Positions 1-9,366 of a stretch of 57,198 bases of DNA are shown in pieces. The translations under genes and the position numbers were made by a program. Source of the stretch: Methanosarcina sp. (GTDB taxonomy: Archaea; Halobacteriota; Methanosarcinia; Methanosarcinales; Methanosarcinaceae); the NCBI RefSeq assembly GCF_028693135.1, contig NZ_JAQUVZ010000021.1, positions 1 to 57,198 on the forward strand, in the 5' to 3' direction. Positions within the stretch are counted from its first letter, which is position 1. Every line of letters starts with the position of its first letter. Under the pieces are notes generated by a model that was not told where the DNA came from, searched no databases, and saw nothing but the letters and a program-made list of their open reading frames with translations.

Positions 1-1
1 T

Positions 2-160
2 TCCATCCGCCAGCGCCTTCGGAAGGCTGAAGGGAGTATGGCAGAAGCCTATGGTTGGGGTAAACTTTTCGGGATTGCCATTCCCTGGATAATAGACCTG
101 GGAAGCCGGCTTGCTGGAGTCGATGTTTACGGTATCGAGGGTTTTTACACATTGCAGTTG
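2..160 (-). other. possible coding remnant at window edge
   Basis: On the minus strand one frame is open from an in-frame stop near 166 to the window edge. Its translation has a protein-like composition (for example [18 protein letters not shown]) but no start codon or Shine-Dalgarno. It could be the start of a degraded gene continuing outside the window. I cannot name the family, and it may be chance. Confidence 0.2.
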
Positions 161-184
161 TCCGATTCAGATTCCTGGTACGTC

Positions 185-3100
185 TCACATCTCTTTCATC
201 TTCATTTTTTGAAGCTGTTTAATGCATGCGAGAAGGTTTTCCCTGGTGAACATACCTTTGTGCATGATGCTGGAAGCTTTCTTATCCAATTCTTTTATGT
301 CATACGGGTCCAGCTCCTTTGCAGTACAAATAATTATGGGAATATCGATGGTATCCGGCCTGTTCTTAAGCGCTTTTATGACATCAAAACCACTGATATC
401 AGGCATCATGAGGTCTAGAATAATAACTTCCGGTTGTTCTTTGAATGCAATATCTATGGCCTCTTTTCCTCCATAGGCCTTTAACACACAGAACTCCTTT
501 TCATCTAACATCGCAGCTACCAGTTCCACTGCACTTTTTTCGTCATCCACCACCAGCACATTGAGAGACGATTTTGCCACCTTTTCTTTGATATTCTCCA
601 GTGTAGAAAGTAATGTATCCTTTTGAATAGGTTTGATGAAGTGTTCCACAGCTCCCCATATGACACCCAGCTCCCTTTCATCCAGCATGGAAGTGATTAT
701 TACTGGAATATCATGGGTTTGTTCCTTCAGTTTCAAATGCTTCAGGACGTCCCAGCCGTTCATTCCAGGCATCATAATGTCCAGAGTAATTGCAAATGGT
801 TTCATCTTATTGGCAAGTTCAAGGGCCTCTTTTCCATTGGGAACAGATACCACACGGTAACCTTCCTGCGTCAGGGTGACCTCCAGCAACTCCCTTGAAG
901 CATCGTCGTCTTCCACCACAAGTATCAGTGGCTCATCCCTGCTGCTATTCAGTGGTTCGATTATTTGCGGGATATGGATAATGGGTTCAGGGACATTTTC
1001 AATATCCTCTGTTGGGACATTTTCAATATCCTCCGTTATCACTTCTGCAGTGCCTTCCTTATTTAAGCCGGCTATTAAAGGGATCTCAAAAGTAAAAGCT
1101 GTGCCTTTCCCAACTTCACTTTCAAACCATATCTTCCCCTTATGCAGCTCTACAAAACTTTTAACGAGGGAAAGCCCAAGCCCTGTCCCTTCGTACATGC
1201 GGTTTGTAGCAGAATCGAGCTGTGTGAATGGCTTGAATAGCTTGTGCCTGTTCTCTTCAGCTATCCCTATACCCGTATCTCTGACGGTGAACTGTGCCAT
1301 TTCTCCGCACATGTTTGAGGAGATGGTCATCTTTCCACCCGCGGGTGTGAACTTAATGGCATTGCTTGCAAGATTGAAAAGAATCTGTTTGAACCTTATT
1401 TTATCAGCATTTATATTTACAAGTTTCTCGTCTATGCAGAACTCCATTTTAAGCCCTTTTTTCTCAATAAGGGGTGATGTCAGCTGTTTTACTTCAGTAA
1501 ACGTTTCTTTAACAGCAAAGGTCTCATAATTCAACTCCATCTTACCCGCTTCGATCTTGGATATGTCGAGTATGTTGTTTATGAGAGAAAGCAGATGTTT
1601 CCCACTCGTGGATATGTTGCCCAGGAACTTTTTCTGCTGCTGAGACAGCTCTCCAACATTGCCTGCAATCATCAGGTCAGAGAAACCTATGACGGAATTC
1701 AATGGCGTCCGCAGTTCATGACTCATAGTTGCAAGGAATTCGCTTTTGGCACGATTTGCAGTCTCTGCTGTAATCCTGGCCTGGATCAAGCTGTCCTCTG
1801 CTTGCTTTATTTTGGTCAGGTCCACAAAACTCTCTACTAAGTATTTTTTACCTGAAATTGTTATAGGCACCACGGATTTCAGGATGGGAACCCTGTTTCC
1901 ATCCTTATTGAGCAACACACGTTCAGAGCGATCAACTTTAAATCCTGAATCAAGGATAGGGCATTTTCCTTCATCTGCAGGACAGATGAAATGATGGCAG
2001 GACTTACCAATGATTTTCTCCTGGGGGAGGCCGATCATTTCCTCAGCAATGGGGTTTACATCAGCGATTGTGGATGTTTCAGCATCTATGAGAACAACAC
2101 CGCTAATGATGCTTGAAAGTACGGTCTCCAGCCTCTGCCTGTTTTCCTCTTCAACCCTTTGAAGTTTCACGCTATCCGTAACATCATTTGTACAGTAAAC
2201 AGTACCAATCACCTTTCCATTGCGGTGTAATGGTCCGGTGCACCAGTCATAGATAACCTCATTTTTAAGGTACACTGTTACTCGATCTCTATCTGAGGCG
2301 TTTTGTAGGTTCTTAATCTCTGCAGTGCCTCCTCTGCCATCACCTGCCTGTGCAATTACATGCTCGATAACTTTTGCCTCACTGTTCTGTGAGATCAAAT
2401 CTGCGCTTATGTCCCACATTGCAATGAATTTATTGTTCATGATGCACCTATCCATACCAACAATCATTATGCCTGCATCCATGGAATCAAGGCTGGATTC
2501 AATTATTTTGAGGGTCTCAAGGACATGGGACTCAAGGGCTTTCTTATTTTCGTCCAGGGTTTTGAGCATGTAGTTTATGTTCCCTGCAAGATCGTAAATT
2601 TCGTCCTTACCTTCCATGTTTATGCGGGATGAAAGTGATCCTTTTTTAGTGATCTCGGTCAGGTTAGTGTTCAGCAAGGATATGCGAGATAAAACCGATT
2701 TTTCAAGTGAAAAAGAAAGGACAAGTTCAAATACCACTCCCATGCCTAGAATTGCAACAAGCATGTATTTTATGGCAGACCGACCATGTTGATAGATATC
2801 CCTCGGCATCTCAACGTCCAGGAACAATACAGGCTCTCCATTTATATCGTTCAGTACAGTTGTTCCTATAACCGAAGCCTCACTCACATAATTTATATTA
2901 AGGCTATTATCATCTTTTGGAGTCGATGCTGCTGCACTGGCATATGATGCTGCACGCTCTTGATTGAAGACTTCTGCACTCAGGGAGAGACTAGTTGTTC
3001 CGGAAAGCTTTTTTATCAATTCAGCATCTATAAACTTTGCGAAGATGAGGGTGCCTGCTATGGGTCCCTCTCCAGAACTCTGCGTGATAGGATGAGAAGC

Positions 3101-3592
3101 AATCAGTAATGGCCCTTCAGGAGAATTGATGATTCCAGATACCTGGCTGTCGGGTGCAGTGTGAGAGAAAATACGTTCATTTGCAGCGATGTAATCAAGC
3201 ACCGTGGTCGAGATGTTTGTGCGTTCAGTAGTACCCGAGTCTACTGCCACAGCATAGTAGAGTTTGTCTGTGGAGTCATAAAATAATACCATACTGGCAT
3301 CAAGATTGGATATTATCTCAGGGGAAAGGGTCTCGTCGACGTAACCTTCATCTTGCCCCTGGACAAAAAGAGCAGTCTTGTCCCATAAAGCGTAATCATA
3401 GGTAGTCATATTCAATACCGCTAACTTAGCATCCATTGCAGCTGTTGCCCTTCCCACATTCCTGGATACTTCGTCCTTTTCCAGGTGTTCAAAGCTGTTT
3501 CCTATTATCTGCTCGCTAGCCACCATCAGGAATACAAATAGAAAAATGAAGGTTATTCCGAGAATTACCAGTGTCTTATCGCGTATCTTCAT
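185..3592 (-). CDS. hybrid sensor histidine kinase (CHASE4-HAMP-PAS-PAS-HisKA-HATPase-REC-REC)
   Basis: A membrane sensor kinase of 1135 residues. Seen in order: TM1 (about 8-26), an extracellular CHASE4-like sensor with the DYALWD motif (about 66-71), TM2 (about 274-294), HAMP (about 295-348), two PAS domains (about 360-480 and 485-605), HisKA with phospho-acceptor His625 in [10 protein letters not shown], a HATPase_c domain (about 725-845), and two receiver domains with Asp938 (LDIMMPG) and Asp1060 (LDLMMPD). The second PAS carries a cysteine motif, [15 protein letters not shown], nearly identical to one in the kinase at 35201. The signal should pass from His625 to the C-terminal receivers and perhaps to the single receiver encoded 3 bases upstream. 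A Glu/Pro-rich linker with a short repeat (TEDIENVP twice) precedes REC1. The ligand is unknown; domain calls are confident. Confidence 0.95.
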   Translation of the reverse strand: MKIRDKTLVILGITFIFLFVFLMVASEQIIGNSFEHLEKDEVSRNVGRATAAMDAKLAVLNMTTYDYALWDKTALFVQGQDEGYVDETLSPEIISNLDASMVLFYDSTDKLYYAVAVDSGTTERTNISTTVLDYIAANERIFSHTAPDSQVSGIINSPEGPLLIASHPITQSSGEGPIAGTLIFAKFIDAELIKKLSGTTSLSLSAEVFNQERAASYASAAASTPKDDNSLNINYVSEASVIGTTVLNDINGEPVLFLDVEMPRDIYQHGRSAIKYMLVAILGMGVVFELVLSFSLEKSVLSRISLLNTNLTEITKKGSLSSRINMEGKDEIYDLAGNINYMLKTLDENKKALESHVLETLKIIESSLDSMDAGIMIVGMDRCIMNNKFIAMWDISADLISQNSEAKVIEHVIAQAGDGRGGTAEIKNLQNASDRDRVTVYLKNEVIYDWCTGPLHRNGKVIGTVYCTNDVTDSVKLQRVEEENRQRLETVLSSIISGVVLIDAETSTIADVNPIAEEMIGLPQEKIIGKSCHHFICPADEGKCPILDSGFKVDRSERVLLNKDGNRVPILKSVVPITISGKKYLVESFVDLTKIKQAEDSLIQARITAETANRAKSEFLATMSHELRTPLNSVIGFSDLMIAGNVGELSQQQKKFLGNISTSGKHLLSLINNILDISKIEAGKMELNYETFAVKETFTEVKQLTSPLIEKKGLKMEFCIDEKLVNINADKIRFKQILFNLASNAIKFTPAGGKMTISSNMCGEMAQFTVRDTGIGIAEENRHKLFKPFTQLDSATNRMYEGTGLGLSLVKSFVELHKGKIWFESEVGKGTAFTFEIPLIAGLNKEGTAEVITEDIENVPTEDIENVPEPIIHIPQIIEPLNSSRDEPLILVVEDDDASRELLEVTLTQEGYRVVSVPNGKEALELANKMKPFAITLDIMMPGMNGWDVLKHLKLKEQTHDIPVIITSMLDERELGVIWGAVEHFIKPIQKDTLLSTLENIKEKVAKSSLNVLVVDDEKSAVELVAAMLDEKEFCVLKAYGGKEAIDIAFKEQPEVIILDLMMPDISGFDVIKALKNRPDTIDIPIIICTAKELDPYDIKELDKKASSIMHKGMFTRENLLACIKQLQKMKMKEM

Positions 3593-3595
3593 GGA

Positions 3596-3970
3596 TTACG
3601 CCTTCCCATTGCCAAAAAAAGCATTCAGCTGATCCATGAACTGAAACACATCTATAGGTTTGGAAATATACCCGATGCAGCCTGCATCAATGAAACGCTG
3701 TTCGTCGCCTACCAACGCTTGTGCAGTTAAAGCCACAACCCCTATTTGCTGCGATGCTGGATTCTCCTTGATATATTTTAAGACTTCCAGCCCCCCCATT
3801 CCGGGCAACTGGATGTCCAGTAATACGAGGTCAAAGAGAGAGTTCTTGATCATGTCCAGTGCTTCTAACCCATCTACAGCTTGTGTGACTTCAATTCCAT
3901 TTGATTCCAGAAGACATGTCACCAATTCCAGATTCATAGGATTATCTTCTACTACCAGTATGCTTGCCAT
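3596..3970 (-). CDS. single-domain response regulator (CheY/DivK-like)
   Basis: A stand-alone receiver of 124 residues: acidic pocket ED (residues 8-9), phospho-acceptor Asp52 in LLDIQLPGMGG, Thr in ALTAQA, and Lys in SKPID. There is no output domain. A perfect AGGAGG lies just upstream of the ATG (about 3974-3980), so the start is secure and expression is probably strong. Its stop is 3 bases before the ATG of the hybrid kinase, so the two form an operon and probably a phosphorelay pair. It is paralogous to the receiver at 34512 (shared LLDIQLP, ALTA and SKPIDIQ/VF), which also precedes a kinase. The output is presumably protein-protein interaction. Confidence 0.94.
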   Translation of the reverse strand: MASILVVEDNPMNLELVTCLLESNGIEVTQAVDGLEALDMIKNSLFDLVLLDIQLPGMGGLEVLKYIKENPASQQIGVVALTAQALVGDEQRFIDAGCIGYISKPIDVFQFMDQLNAFFGNGKA

Positions 3971-4426
3971 GGAACCTCCTAAAAATATATAGTTATTCTA
4001 ATTATTATTCTTAACTTCCCCCATATTTAGGAAAGAAGCATTTCTAACGTCTGAATTTCCAATCTCAATAGCCCCTAATGTAGGTACTTCAGTTTGTTTT
4101 TCGCATTCCCGAATAGGGATACATCATTTTGGTGAACGTGAATTGTAGAATGCCTCTTGATTCTGAAAAGGAGTTTCACATGCAGTACTTATACCTTAAT
4201 TCGTCTGACTTGAGAATTTATATTATAAGTAAGTAATAATTTGTGATTTATTTACATTGGCCATCGGTGAAGGAATTTTCTTGTATGTATGCTATCGATT
4301 TTAGAACAAAAATCATTCCAAAGCTTCAAGCATCAATACTAAAATCGATTTCCTGTTCCAATTTCGCATCAATATCTGTTTTTGAGAAATGTTATCGAAA
4401 TAGAGCAATTTATCATGATTCCTTAC
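3971..4426. other. intergenic; transposase N-terminus relic and AT-rich DNA
   Basis: Upstream of the response regulator is AT-rich promoter-like DNA. From about 4243 to 4320 (+) a short open stretch reads HWPSVKEFSCMYAIDF, related to the fragments near 17.1 kb (minus) and 18.1 kb. It looks like the N-terminus of a transposase family that has lost the rest of its sequence. No functional gene is visible here. Confidence 0.5.
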
Positions 4427-4429
4427 TTA

Positions 4430-4558
4430 GAGCCTGTCCGAAAAGTGGTTACCTACTGTAACTTTTACAATGCAATATGAAAAACCGGGACGGATACTCT
4501 GACATTATAGACATATTGTAACTTTTCAACATGCATTACTGACTTTTCGGATAGGCTC
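4430..4558. mobile_element. 129-bp MITE with IS5-type terminal inverted repeats
   Basis: Terminal inverted repeats GAGCCTGTCCGAAAAGT (4430-4446) and ACTTTTCGGATAGGCTC (4542-4558) differ at one position. They are flanked on both sides by TTA (4427-4429 and 4559-4561), a probable 3-bp target duplication. Internal DNA has no ORF. GAGCCTGT-type ends and TNA target duplications are typical of IS5-family (IS1031-like) elements, so this is a non-autonomous derivative. A single end of the same family lies at 56531-56547. Confidence 0.75.
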
Positions 4559-4561
4559 TTA

Positions 4562-4852
4562 GGCGAAGATGAATGGATTTATTTAGAATTCTTAAATATA
4601 TATTATTTATTTATACACAATTGAAATGTATATTTAGAAAACAATAGATTTATTATTGTTTAGATAAAACTCTTTTAAGACTGGCATAATGTTATACGAA
4701 TGAAAACGTAAGTATTCGTTACACTGGAAACTTAGGGATGATAAAAATATAACTTCAAATTTTCATTTTGGGAATTGCTCTATAGTTCCATTTCCCAAAT
4801 AATCATTCTTGGCAACAAAAATCCTTGATACTATACTGAATCATTCCTTAAT
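4562..4852. other. AT-rich intergenic region
   Basis: There is no gene. A small inverted repeat (AAACAATA / TATTGTTT, about 4641-4661) could form a hairpin downstream of the minus-strand methyltransferase, but nothing else stands out. Confidence 0.35.
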
Positions 4853-5506
4853 TTATCGTGAAGAACCTGGTCTCCAGGCTGAGATCACAGCAAAACTCCC
4901 TGTTCCGGACCCTTTTTGTGGAAGTTCTATAAGCTCTATTTTCTCAGGCTGCTTGAAAAGGGTCTGGCAGATCTTAATTTTTTCGAATCCGAGCTCTATA
5001 AGCCAGCCTGACACTTCTGTAGTTGAGAGAAATTTCGCCTCTGAAGAAAACCTGCCTTCCTTTTTCCCTGATTCATAAAAATCTCCATGAAGGCTGTTTC
5101 TGTCAAGCATACCGATTACAATTTGCCCGCCTGGCTTAAGGACTCCTGCAGCCTCACGGAGTGCCTGTAAAGGCTCCTTGAAAAGAGAAAGTGCAGCAAC
5201 AATCAAAATAAGGTCAAAACCCCGTTTTTTGAAGGGCAGGGACTCGGCAACTCCGAGCACCATTTGAACGCCCTTTTTTTTTGCGATTTTTGCCATAGCC
5301 GTTGAAGGTTCAAGCCCGAACCCGATTCCAAGAGGAGATGAAAACCTCCCGGTCCCAGCTCCGATTTCCAGAACCTTCAATTTTTCCAGGTTTTCGGGGA
5401 GGAATAATTTGAGGGCGAGAAGCTCGGATTCATATGCAGGTTTATATCTGTCATACCAGGCATCGTATTCTTCTGCGTATTTTTCAAAGGCTTCCCAGGG
5501 CTTTAT
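4853..5506 (-). CDS. class I SAM-dependent methyltransferase, apparent AUA start
   Basis: A Rossmann-fold methyltransferase of about 217 residues. Motif I is VLEIGAGTGRFS, then GLEPS (acidic ribose-binding end of beta 2), an LPFKK motif region, a DLILIVAALSLF motif-4-like stretch, and L-K-P-G-G-Q in the post-strand loop. The first conventional start in this frame is a TTG at 5380, which would begin only two residues before motif I. The frame continues upstream with a convincing N-terminus (KPWEAFEKYAEEYDAWYDRY) to an ATA codon at 5506-5504, exactly 7 bases after a perfect AAGGAGG. I therefore place the start at ATA, either a genuine AUA start or a recent ATG mutation. The substrate is unknown. 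The next minus-strand gene upstream is a surface protein; no operon is evident. Confidence 0.82.
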   Translation of the reverse strand: MKPWEAFEKYAEEYDAWYDRYKPAYESELLALKLFLPENLEKLKVLEIGAGTGRFSSPLGIGFGLEPSTAMAKIAKKKGVQMVLGVAESLPFKKRGFDLILIVAALSLFKEPLQALREAAGVLKPGGQIVIGMLDRNSLHGDFYESGKKEGRFSSEAKFLSTTEVSGWLIELGFEKIKICQTLFKQPEKIELIELPQKGSGTGSFAVISAWRPGSSR

Positions 5507-5594
5507 CGGGGTCCCTCCTTATGAGGATTTCACTTTATGATGCTTCTCTCAGATGAGGTTTTCTCTTTATGACGCTTCGTTTTTCGCTTGCTGC

Positions 5595-5693
5595 TTATTT
5601 TCTGGTTATTTTCTGGTTATTTTCTGGCTATTTTCTGGTTATTTTCTGGCTATTTTCTGGTTATTTTCTGGTTATTTTCTGGTTATTTTCTGG
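5595..5693. repeat. 11-bp tandem array (9 units) across the end of the NosD gene
   Basis: Nine uninterrupted copies of TTATTTTCTGG, two with CTATTTTCTGG. The last unit contains the stop codon of the minus-strand surface protein ending at 5683. On that strand each unit contains TAA or TAG, so all three frames are closed repeatedly. Plus-strand ORFs across it are an artefact of the repeat. Confidence 0.9.
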
Positions 5694-8424
5694 TTTCTTG
5701 ATACAGGAATATGGCAAGCAAGCAGAAGACTCCGTAAATCATTTCAAATCCCGGAGCCCTCACTTTTTCTTCCTGTTCAGTTCCTTCTCCAACTTTAAAC
5801 CCTGTACTTTCCATACCTTCATCTTCAATGGAACCAGTTTCTTGCTCAGCTATTTCGGTTATACCTTCTTCAGGAAGCGCGTCGACTTCCCCTGTTATTG
5901 CAAAGGAAGAGAAACCGGGGAGATCAGCTGTGAAATACAGATATTTTTCATCTTCACTTACCAGGCTGACTGGTAGCTGTTCCCATGTTTTGCTACTGTA
6001 TCTGTCCAGGGTAATCGAAGCCTGGTCTATCTTTTTGTCCTGTATCCAGGCCTTTTCAACCTTGAAACAGAGGGCAGGGTTTTCGATGTTCTTTTCAGTT
6101 GCATATACACCGTTTCCGACCCATATGTTAAAGGATTTATAGACCTCCCCGGAAGGCAGTTCGGAAACCAGTGAGGACTTATTTTTTAACTCCTCAACAA
6201 TCGTTGTGGTTTTGCCTACGGTTTTCTTAGCATCGAAATCCACATAAACAACACAGGTTGCGTTCTTCACGAAGTCAAACTTTACAGCTTTTCCGTTTGT
6301 AATGAAGACCTGTGAGAGTTCTTTAACCTCAACGTTTTTTGCAGGTTCAGGAGAGCCCCCACCACCACCACTGCTACTCCCACTGCTGCTTCCGCCGCTG
6401 CTCTTTTTCTCTACATTTATGATCGCAGTTTTTGAAGTAGTACCGTTTTCGTTAGCCGCAGTTAGGGTAACTGTATATATTCCTGGAGAGGTGTACACGT
6501 AGATTACGGTTCCAGAACTCACGTCAGCCAGTCCGTCATTGTCAAAGTCCCAACCTATTCCGGTTGCGTTTTGTGAAAGGTCAGTGAACAGGACGGAAAG
6601 GGGAGCATAGCCGCTTGTAACATTGGCACTGAAGTCTACTACAGGAAGCCTTTTATTCACGCTTTCCGCTTCCCTAACGACAATTGTAGCAGTTTTTGAA
6701 TTCGTGCCGTTCTCGTTGCTCACGCTCATGTTGACAGTATAGCTGTTTGGAACTTCGTACACATGAACAGGGTTTTGAAGACCTGAGTCAGGGGTTCCGT
6801 CATTATCAAAGTCCCAGCTCCATGAATCTGCGTTTTGTGAGAAGTCTGTGAACTGGACGGAAAGAGGGGCATAGCCGCTGGTAATGTTAGCAGAAAAATC
6901 TGAAACTGGAGGAATTGGTTGATATGGGGCATAAACGGTTATTGTTGCAGACTTCGAATTCGTACCATTTGGATTGATCGCAGTCAGGCCAACTGTATAG
7001 GTTCCAGGGGCTGTATACACACTGACCGGATTCTGAATGCTTGAATCTATTTTCCCGTCACTTTCGAAGTCCCAGTTCCATCCGGTTGCGTATTGAGAGG
7101 TGTCTGTAAACTGGACGGTAAGAGGAGCATTCCCGCTGGTAACATTACTGTTGAAGTTTGCAACAGGAAGTATAGACTGCTGCGGGGTGGATTTGGGTAA
7201 AAGGGGCAGATAGTCGGTAAAGTTCGTTCCAGCATATTCAGTATCTGAAATGCCGCCTCCATTTGCATCCTGTGCTGTCTGGGAAAAACCCGTCCCCGCA
7301 GGATTTGCCCAGAAATTACCGCCAATATAGATTCCTCTTACAATGTTTGTACCTGTAGTTTTCGTTGTGTTCCAGGTATTTTTTTTGTTGTAAATATCTG
7401 CATTATAGGTATTATTGAGATAGTTGTTGAAAACTCGGTTACTGTCACTTCCAGCACACATGAATAAGCCGGAAACATTATTTGAGGCAACAGTATTGCC
7501 TGAGACTGTGTTCCCATCAGAGGAGTCAAGATGAATACCCCTGAAGGTTTTATTAGCTGTATTTCCAGAGATAATATTGTAGTTAGAAAGAGAGATCAAA
7601 ATCCCGTAGTTATTATTTTCCGAGACCGTATTATCTGAAATTGTGTTCTTGTGTGATGTTATAAGGTAAATGCCTCTACTGTCGTTGGTTGCTGTATTGC
7701 CGGTAAGCAAGCAATTATCGGAGTTCGTCAGATATATGCCGTAGGCACTGTTCGAATTAACAGTGTTGCCGGTAAGGTTGTTATAACTGCTTAAGCTCTC
7801 CAGTACAATACCGTAATTGTTTAAATTTGCAGTATTGTTTGAAAGTGTATTTCTCTGAGAGCGTAAGAGGTGTATTCCATATTTATCACTCGAATTTGCC
7901 CTGTTCCCAGATAATGTATTGTAGTTGGAGTCCTGCAAATAAAATCCTCTATTTTTTCCGAAGACGGTATTATTGAGGAGCCTGTTGTAGTCCGAGTACC
8001 TCAAATATACCCCAACGTAGTTGTCTGAAAGATCGTTATTAGTGATTATGCAATTACTGCATCTAACCAGATAGACTCCTGCTGCACTGGTTGAATCTAC
8101 TCCCGTAATTTTAAATCCACTAATTGTTGTATTATTTACTTCAGTGTAAAATACATTTGTACTTGAACTTTTAGCTGTAATTATTGTGTCTTCAGGTTTT
8201 CCTGTTTCGGACCTGATTACCAGATCCGGTGTTGTAGTGATTCTGATATTTTCAATATAGGTTCCGGGTTTTACAATTATTACATCTCCCGGGCTTGCAC
8301 CGCTTACTGCAGTCTGTATCGAGTCTCCTGGCTCGACAAAAATCTCATTAGCGGACCCTGACCCTATACCCGAAAATGCAAATAATATCATCACACCCAA
8401 CAGTAAGGTGGTTAATCTGTGCAT
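5683..8424 (-). CDS. NosD/beta-helix, triple-PKD surface protein with PGF-CTERM signal
   Basis: An exported 913-residue protein. Seen: a signal peptide (about 1-24), a right-handed beta-helix of NosD/PbH1 repeats (about 40-370, repeated N-x-L-x-G-N-T-A/V), three PKD domains (about 418-500, 508-590 and 600-685, each with a W-DF-DG core), a Gly/Ser-rich linker, a PGF-pre-PGF domain, and a C-terminal APGFEMIYGVFCLLAIFLY followed by basic residues. The last is a PGF-CTERM signal, known in archaea to be processed by archaeosortase ArtA with lipid attachment, so the protein should sit on the outer face of the membrane. Its paralogue is at 9367. The role is probably adhesion or S-layer association, by inference. 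Its stop is inside an 11-bp tandem array. Confidence 0.92.
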   Translation of the reverse strand: MHRLTTLLLGVMILFAFSGIGSGSANEIFVEPGDSIQTAVSGASPGDVIIVKPGTYIENIRITTTPDLVIRSETGKPEDTIITAKSSSTNVFYTEVNNTTISGFKITGVDSTSAAGVYLVRCSNCIITNNDLSDNYVGVYLRYSDYNRLLNNTVFGKNRGFYLQDSNYNTLSGNRANSSDKYGIHLLRSQRNTLSNNTANLNNYGIVLESLSSYNNLTGNTVNSNSAYGIYLTNSDNCLLTGNTATNDSRGIYLITSHKNTISDNTVSENNNYGILISLSNYNIISGNTANKTFRGIHLDSSDGNTVSGNTVASNNVSGLFMCAGSDSNRVFNNYLNNTYNADIYNKKNTWNTTKTTGTNIVRGIYIGGNFWANPAGTGFSQTAQDANGGGISDTEYAGTNFTDYLPLLPKSTPQQSILPVANFNSNVTSGNAPLTVQFTDTSQYATGWNWDFESDGKIDSSIQNPVSVYTAPGTYTVGLTAINPNGTNSKSATITVYAPYQPIPPVSDFSANITSGYAPLSVQFTDFSQNADSWSWDFDNDGTPDSGLQNPVHVYEVPNSYTVNMSVSNENGTNSKTATIVVREAESVNKRLPVVDFSANVTSGYAPLSVLFTDLSQNATGIGWDFDNDGLADVSSGTVIYVYTSPGIYTVTLTAANENGTTSKTAIINVEKKSSGGSSSGSSSGGGGGSPEPAKNVEVKELSQVFITNGKAVKFDFVKNATCVVYVDFDAKKTVGKTTTIVEELKNKSSLVSELPSGEVYKSFNIWVGNGVYATEKNIENPALCFKVEKAWIQDKKIDQASITLDRYSSKTWEQLPVSLVSEDEKYLYFTADLPGFSSFAITGEVDALPEEGITEIAEQETGSIEDEGMESTGFKVGEGTEQEEKVRAPGFEMIYGVFCLLAIFLYQETRK

Positions 8425-8918
8425 TTAATAGTCCCCAACATATTAATAAAATAATTTCTATACTTTGAATAATAAAATAGAAATTAAACGTTTAACAATA
8501 TAAATATATTGATTAAAATATTGGTGGGAATTTATTAAACTACTCAAAGACTGGTAGGCGAATAAAACTAAAAGTCACATTTGTTAAAATTAATTCTGTT
8601 TGTTTTATGAAGTGCCATGCACTTATATTTATATGCATAATATGGGTCAATAACTGCCGATAAAAATATATTCACATTCACTCTGTTGAAGTTGCACATC
8701 TCCAAACCCCTCAAAAATCAACTGTCCTCCAAAATGTAAGAATATATTATTCATCCTCAAAACAAAAGCGTCATCTACAGTTAACTAATGAATTTTTATA
8801 TCCAGTATTTAGATTATTTTTTTTATAAGTAAGTTTGAATAATAGGCGTTATGAATGAATTTTTTTATATTAAATAGAGGAATCTATATCTTATGGTATC
8901 CAGTGAACTAACGATTTC
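8425..8918. other. AT-rich intergenic DNA upstream of the NosD gene
   Basis: No ORF with coding character. The first ~100 bases upstream of 8424 are strongly AT-rich, as expected for an archaeal promoter, but I cannot fix a single TATA box. Confidence 0.4.
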
Positions 8919-9190
8919 TTTACTTGTGACAGGCAGAAAGTCCCTTGCTTTAGCTTGCGGGATGAATGGCGTAAACTTCTCTCATTTTCGCTATCTCTAA
9001 CCTTGAAATACTTTCCAGTCCCATATTACGTACTGAATTCCTAAGCGATAACCAAGCCAAGGAAACCAGAAATATTTGTATTAAATAATTTTTCACCTCT
9101 GGGACAGAGGGTAGAGCCTGTGGACCTGTGAACGGTAGTTAGAGGTATGAAGCAGGAAGCCTCACAGCTTTAGCATGGGGTAGTTCACTT
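8919..9190 (+). mobile_element. IS200/IS605-derived non-autonomous element (copy 1)
   Basis: A 272-bp unit beginning TTTACTTGTGACAGGC and ending with a hairpin-rich tail, GCTTTAGC then GGGGTAGTTCAC, the usual look of the right end of TnpB-carrying IS200/IS605 elements. An almost identical copy in the opposite orientation lies at 34885-35157. Both copies begin at TTTAC, consistent with insertion 3' of a short fixed target and no target duplication. No tnpA or tnpB ORF is present, although one frame before the right end ends GQRVEPVDL-stop and may be a residue of a tnpB C-terminus (inference). Confidence 0.75.
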
Positions 9191-9293
9191 CAGGAAAGGA
9201 CTTTAAAATTCAAAAGCTTAAGGTTAAAATTCAAAAGCTTAAGATCTTATGAAAAAGAGTAAAGGGAAAAATAAAAAAGAAAAATAAAAAAAT

Positions 9294-9322
9294 AGGATGA
9301 AGGTCTCAAACCTCCATCATTT
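9294..9322 (-). terminator. hairpin plus T-tract after the second NosD gene
   Basis: Read on the minus strand, an inverted repeat (GATGGAGGT ... ACCTTCATC) is followed by CTATTTTTTTATTTTT. It lies about 45 bases after the stop of the gene ending at 9367. Just beyond it is a 22-bp direct duplication (about 9206-9250). Confidence 0.6.
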
Positions 9323-9366
9323 TATTTTGCACTCAAATGTACTATTTTTTGCTTTCATCGGCTGTT

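Noticed and set aside
5595-5693. Possible CRISPR array
   Set aside because: The units are only 11 bp and directly adjacent with no spacers; no cas gene is present anywhere in the window.
5553-5976. Plus-strand ORFs with FSGYFLVIFWL repeats
   Set aside because: These are produced by the 11-bp tandem array and antisense of the surface protein; no start signal.
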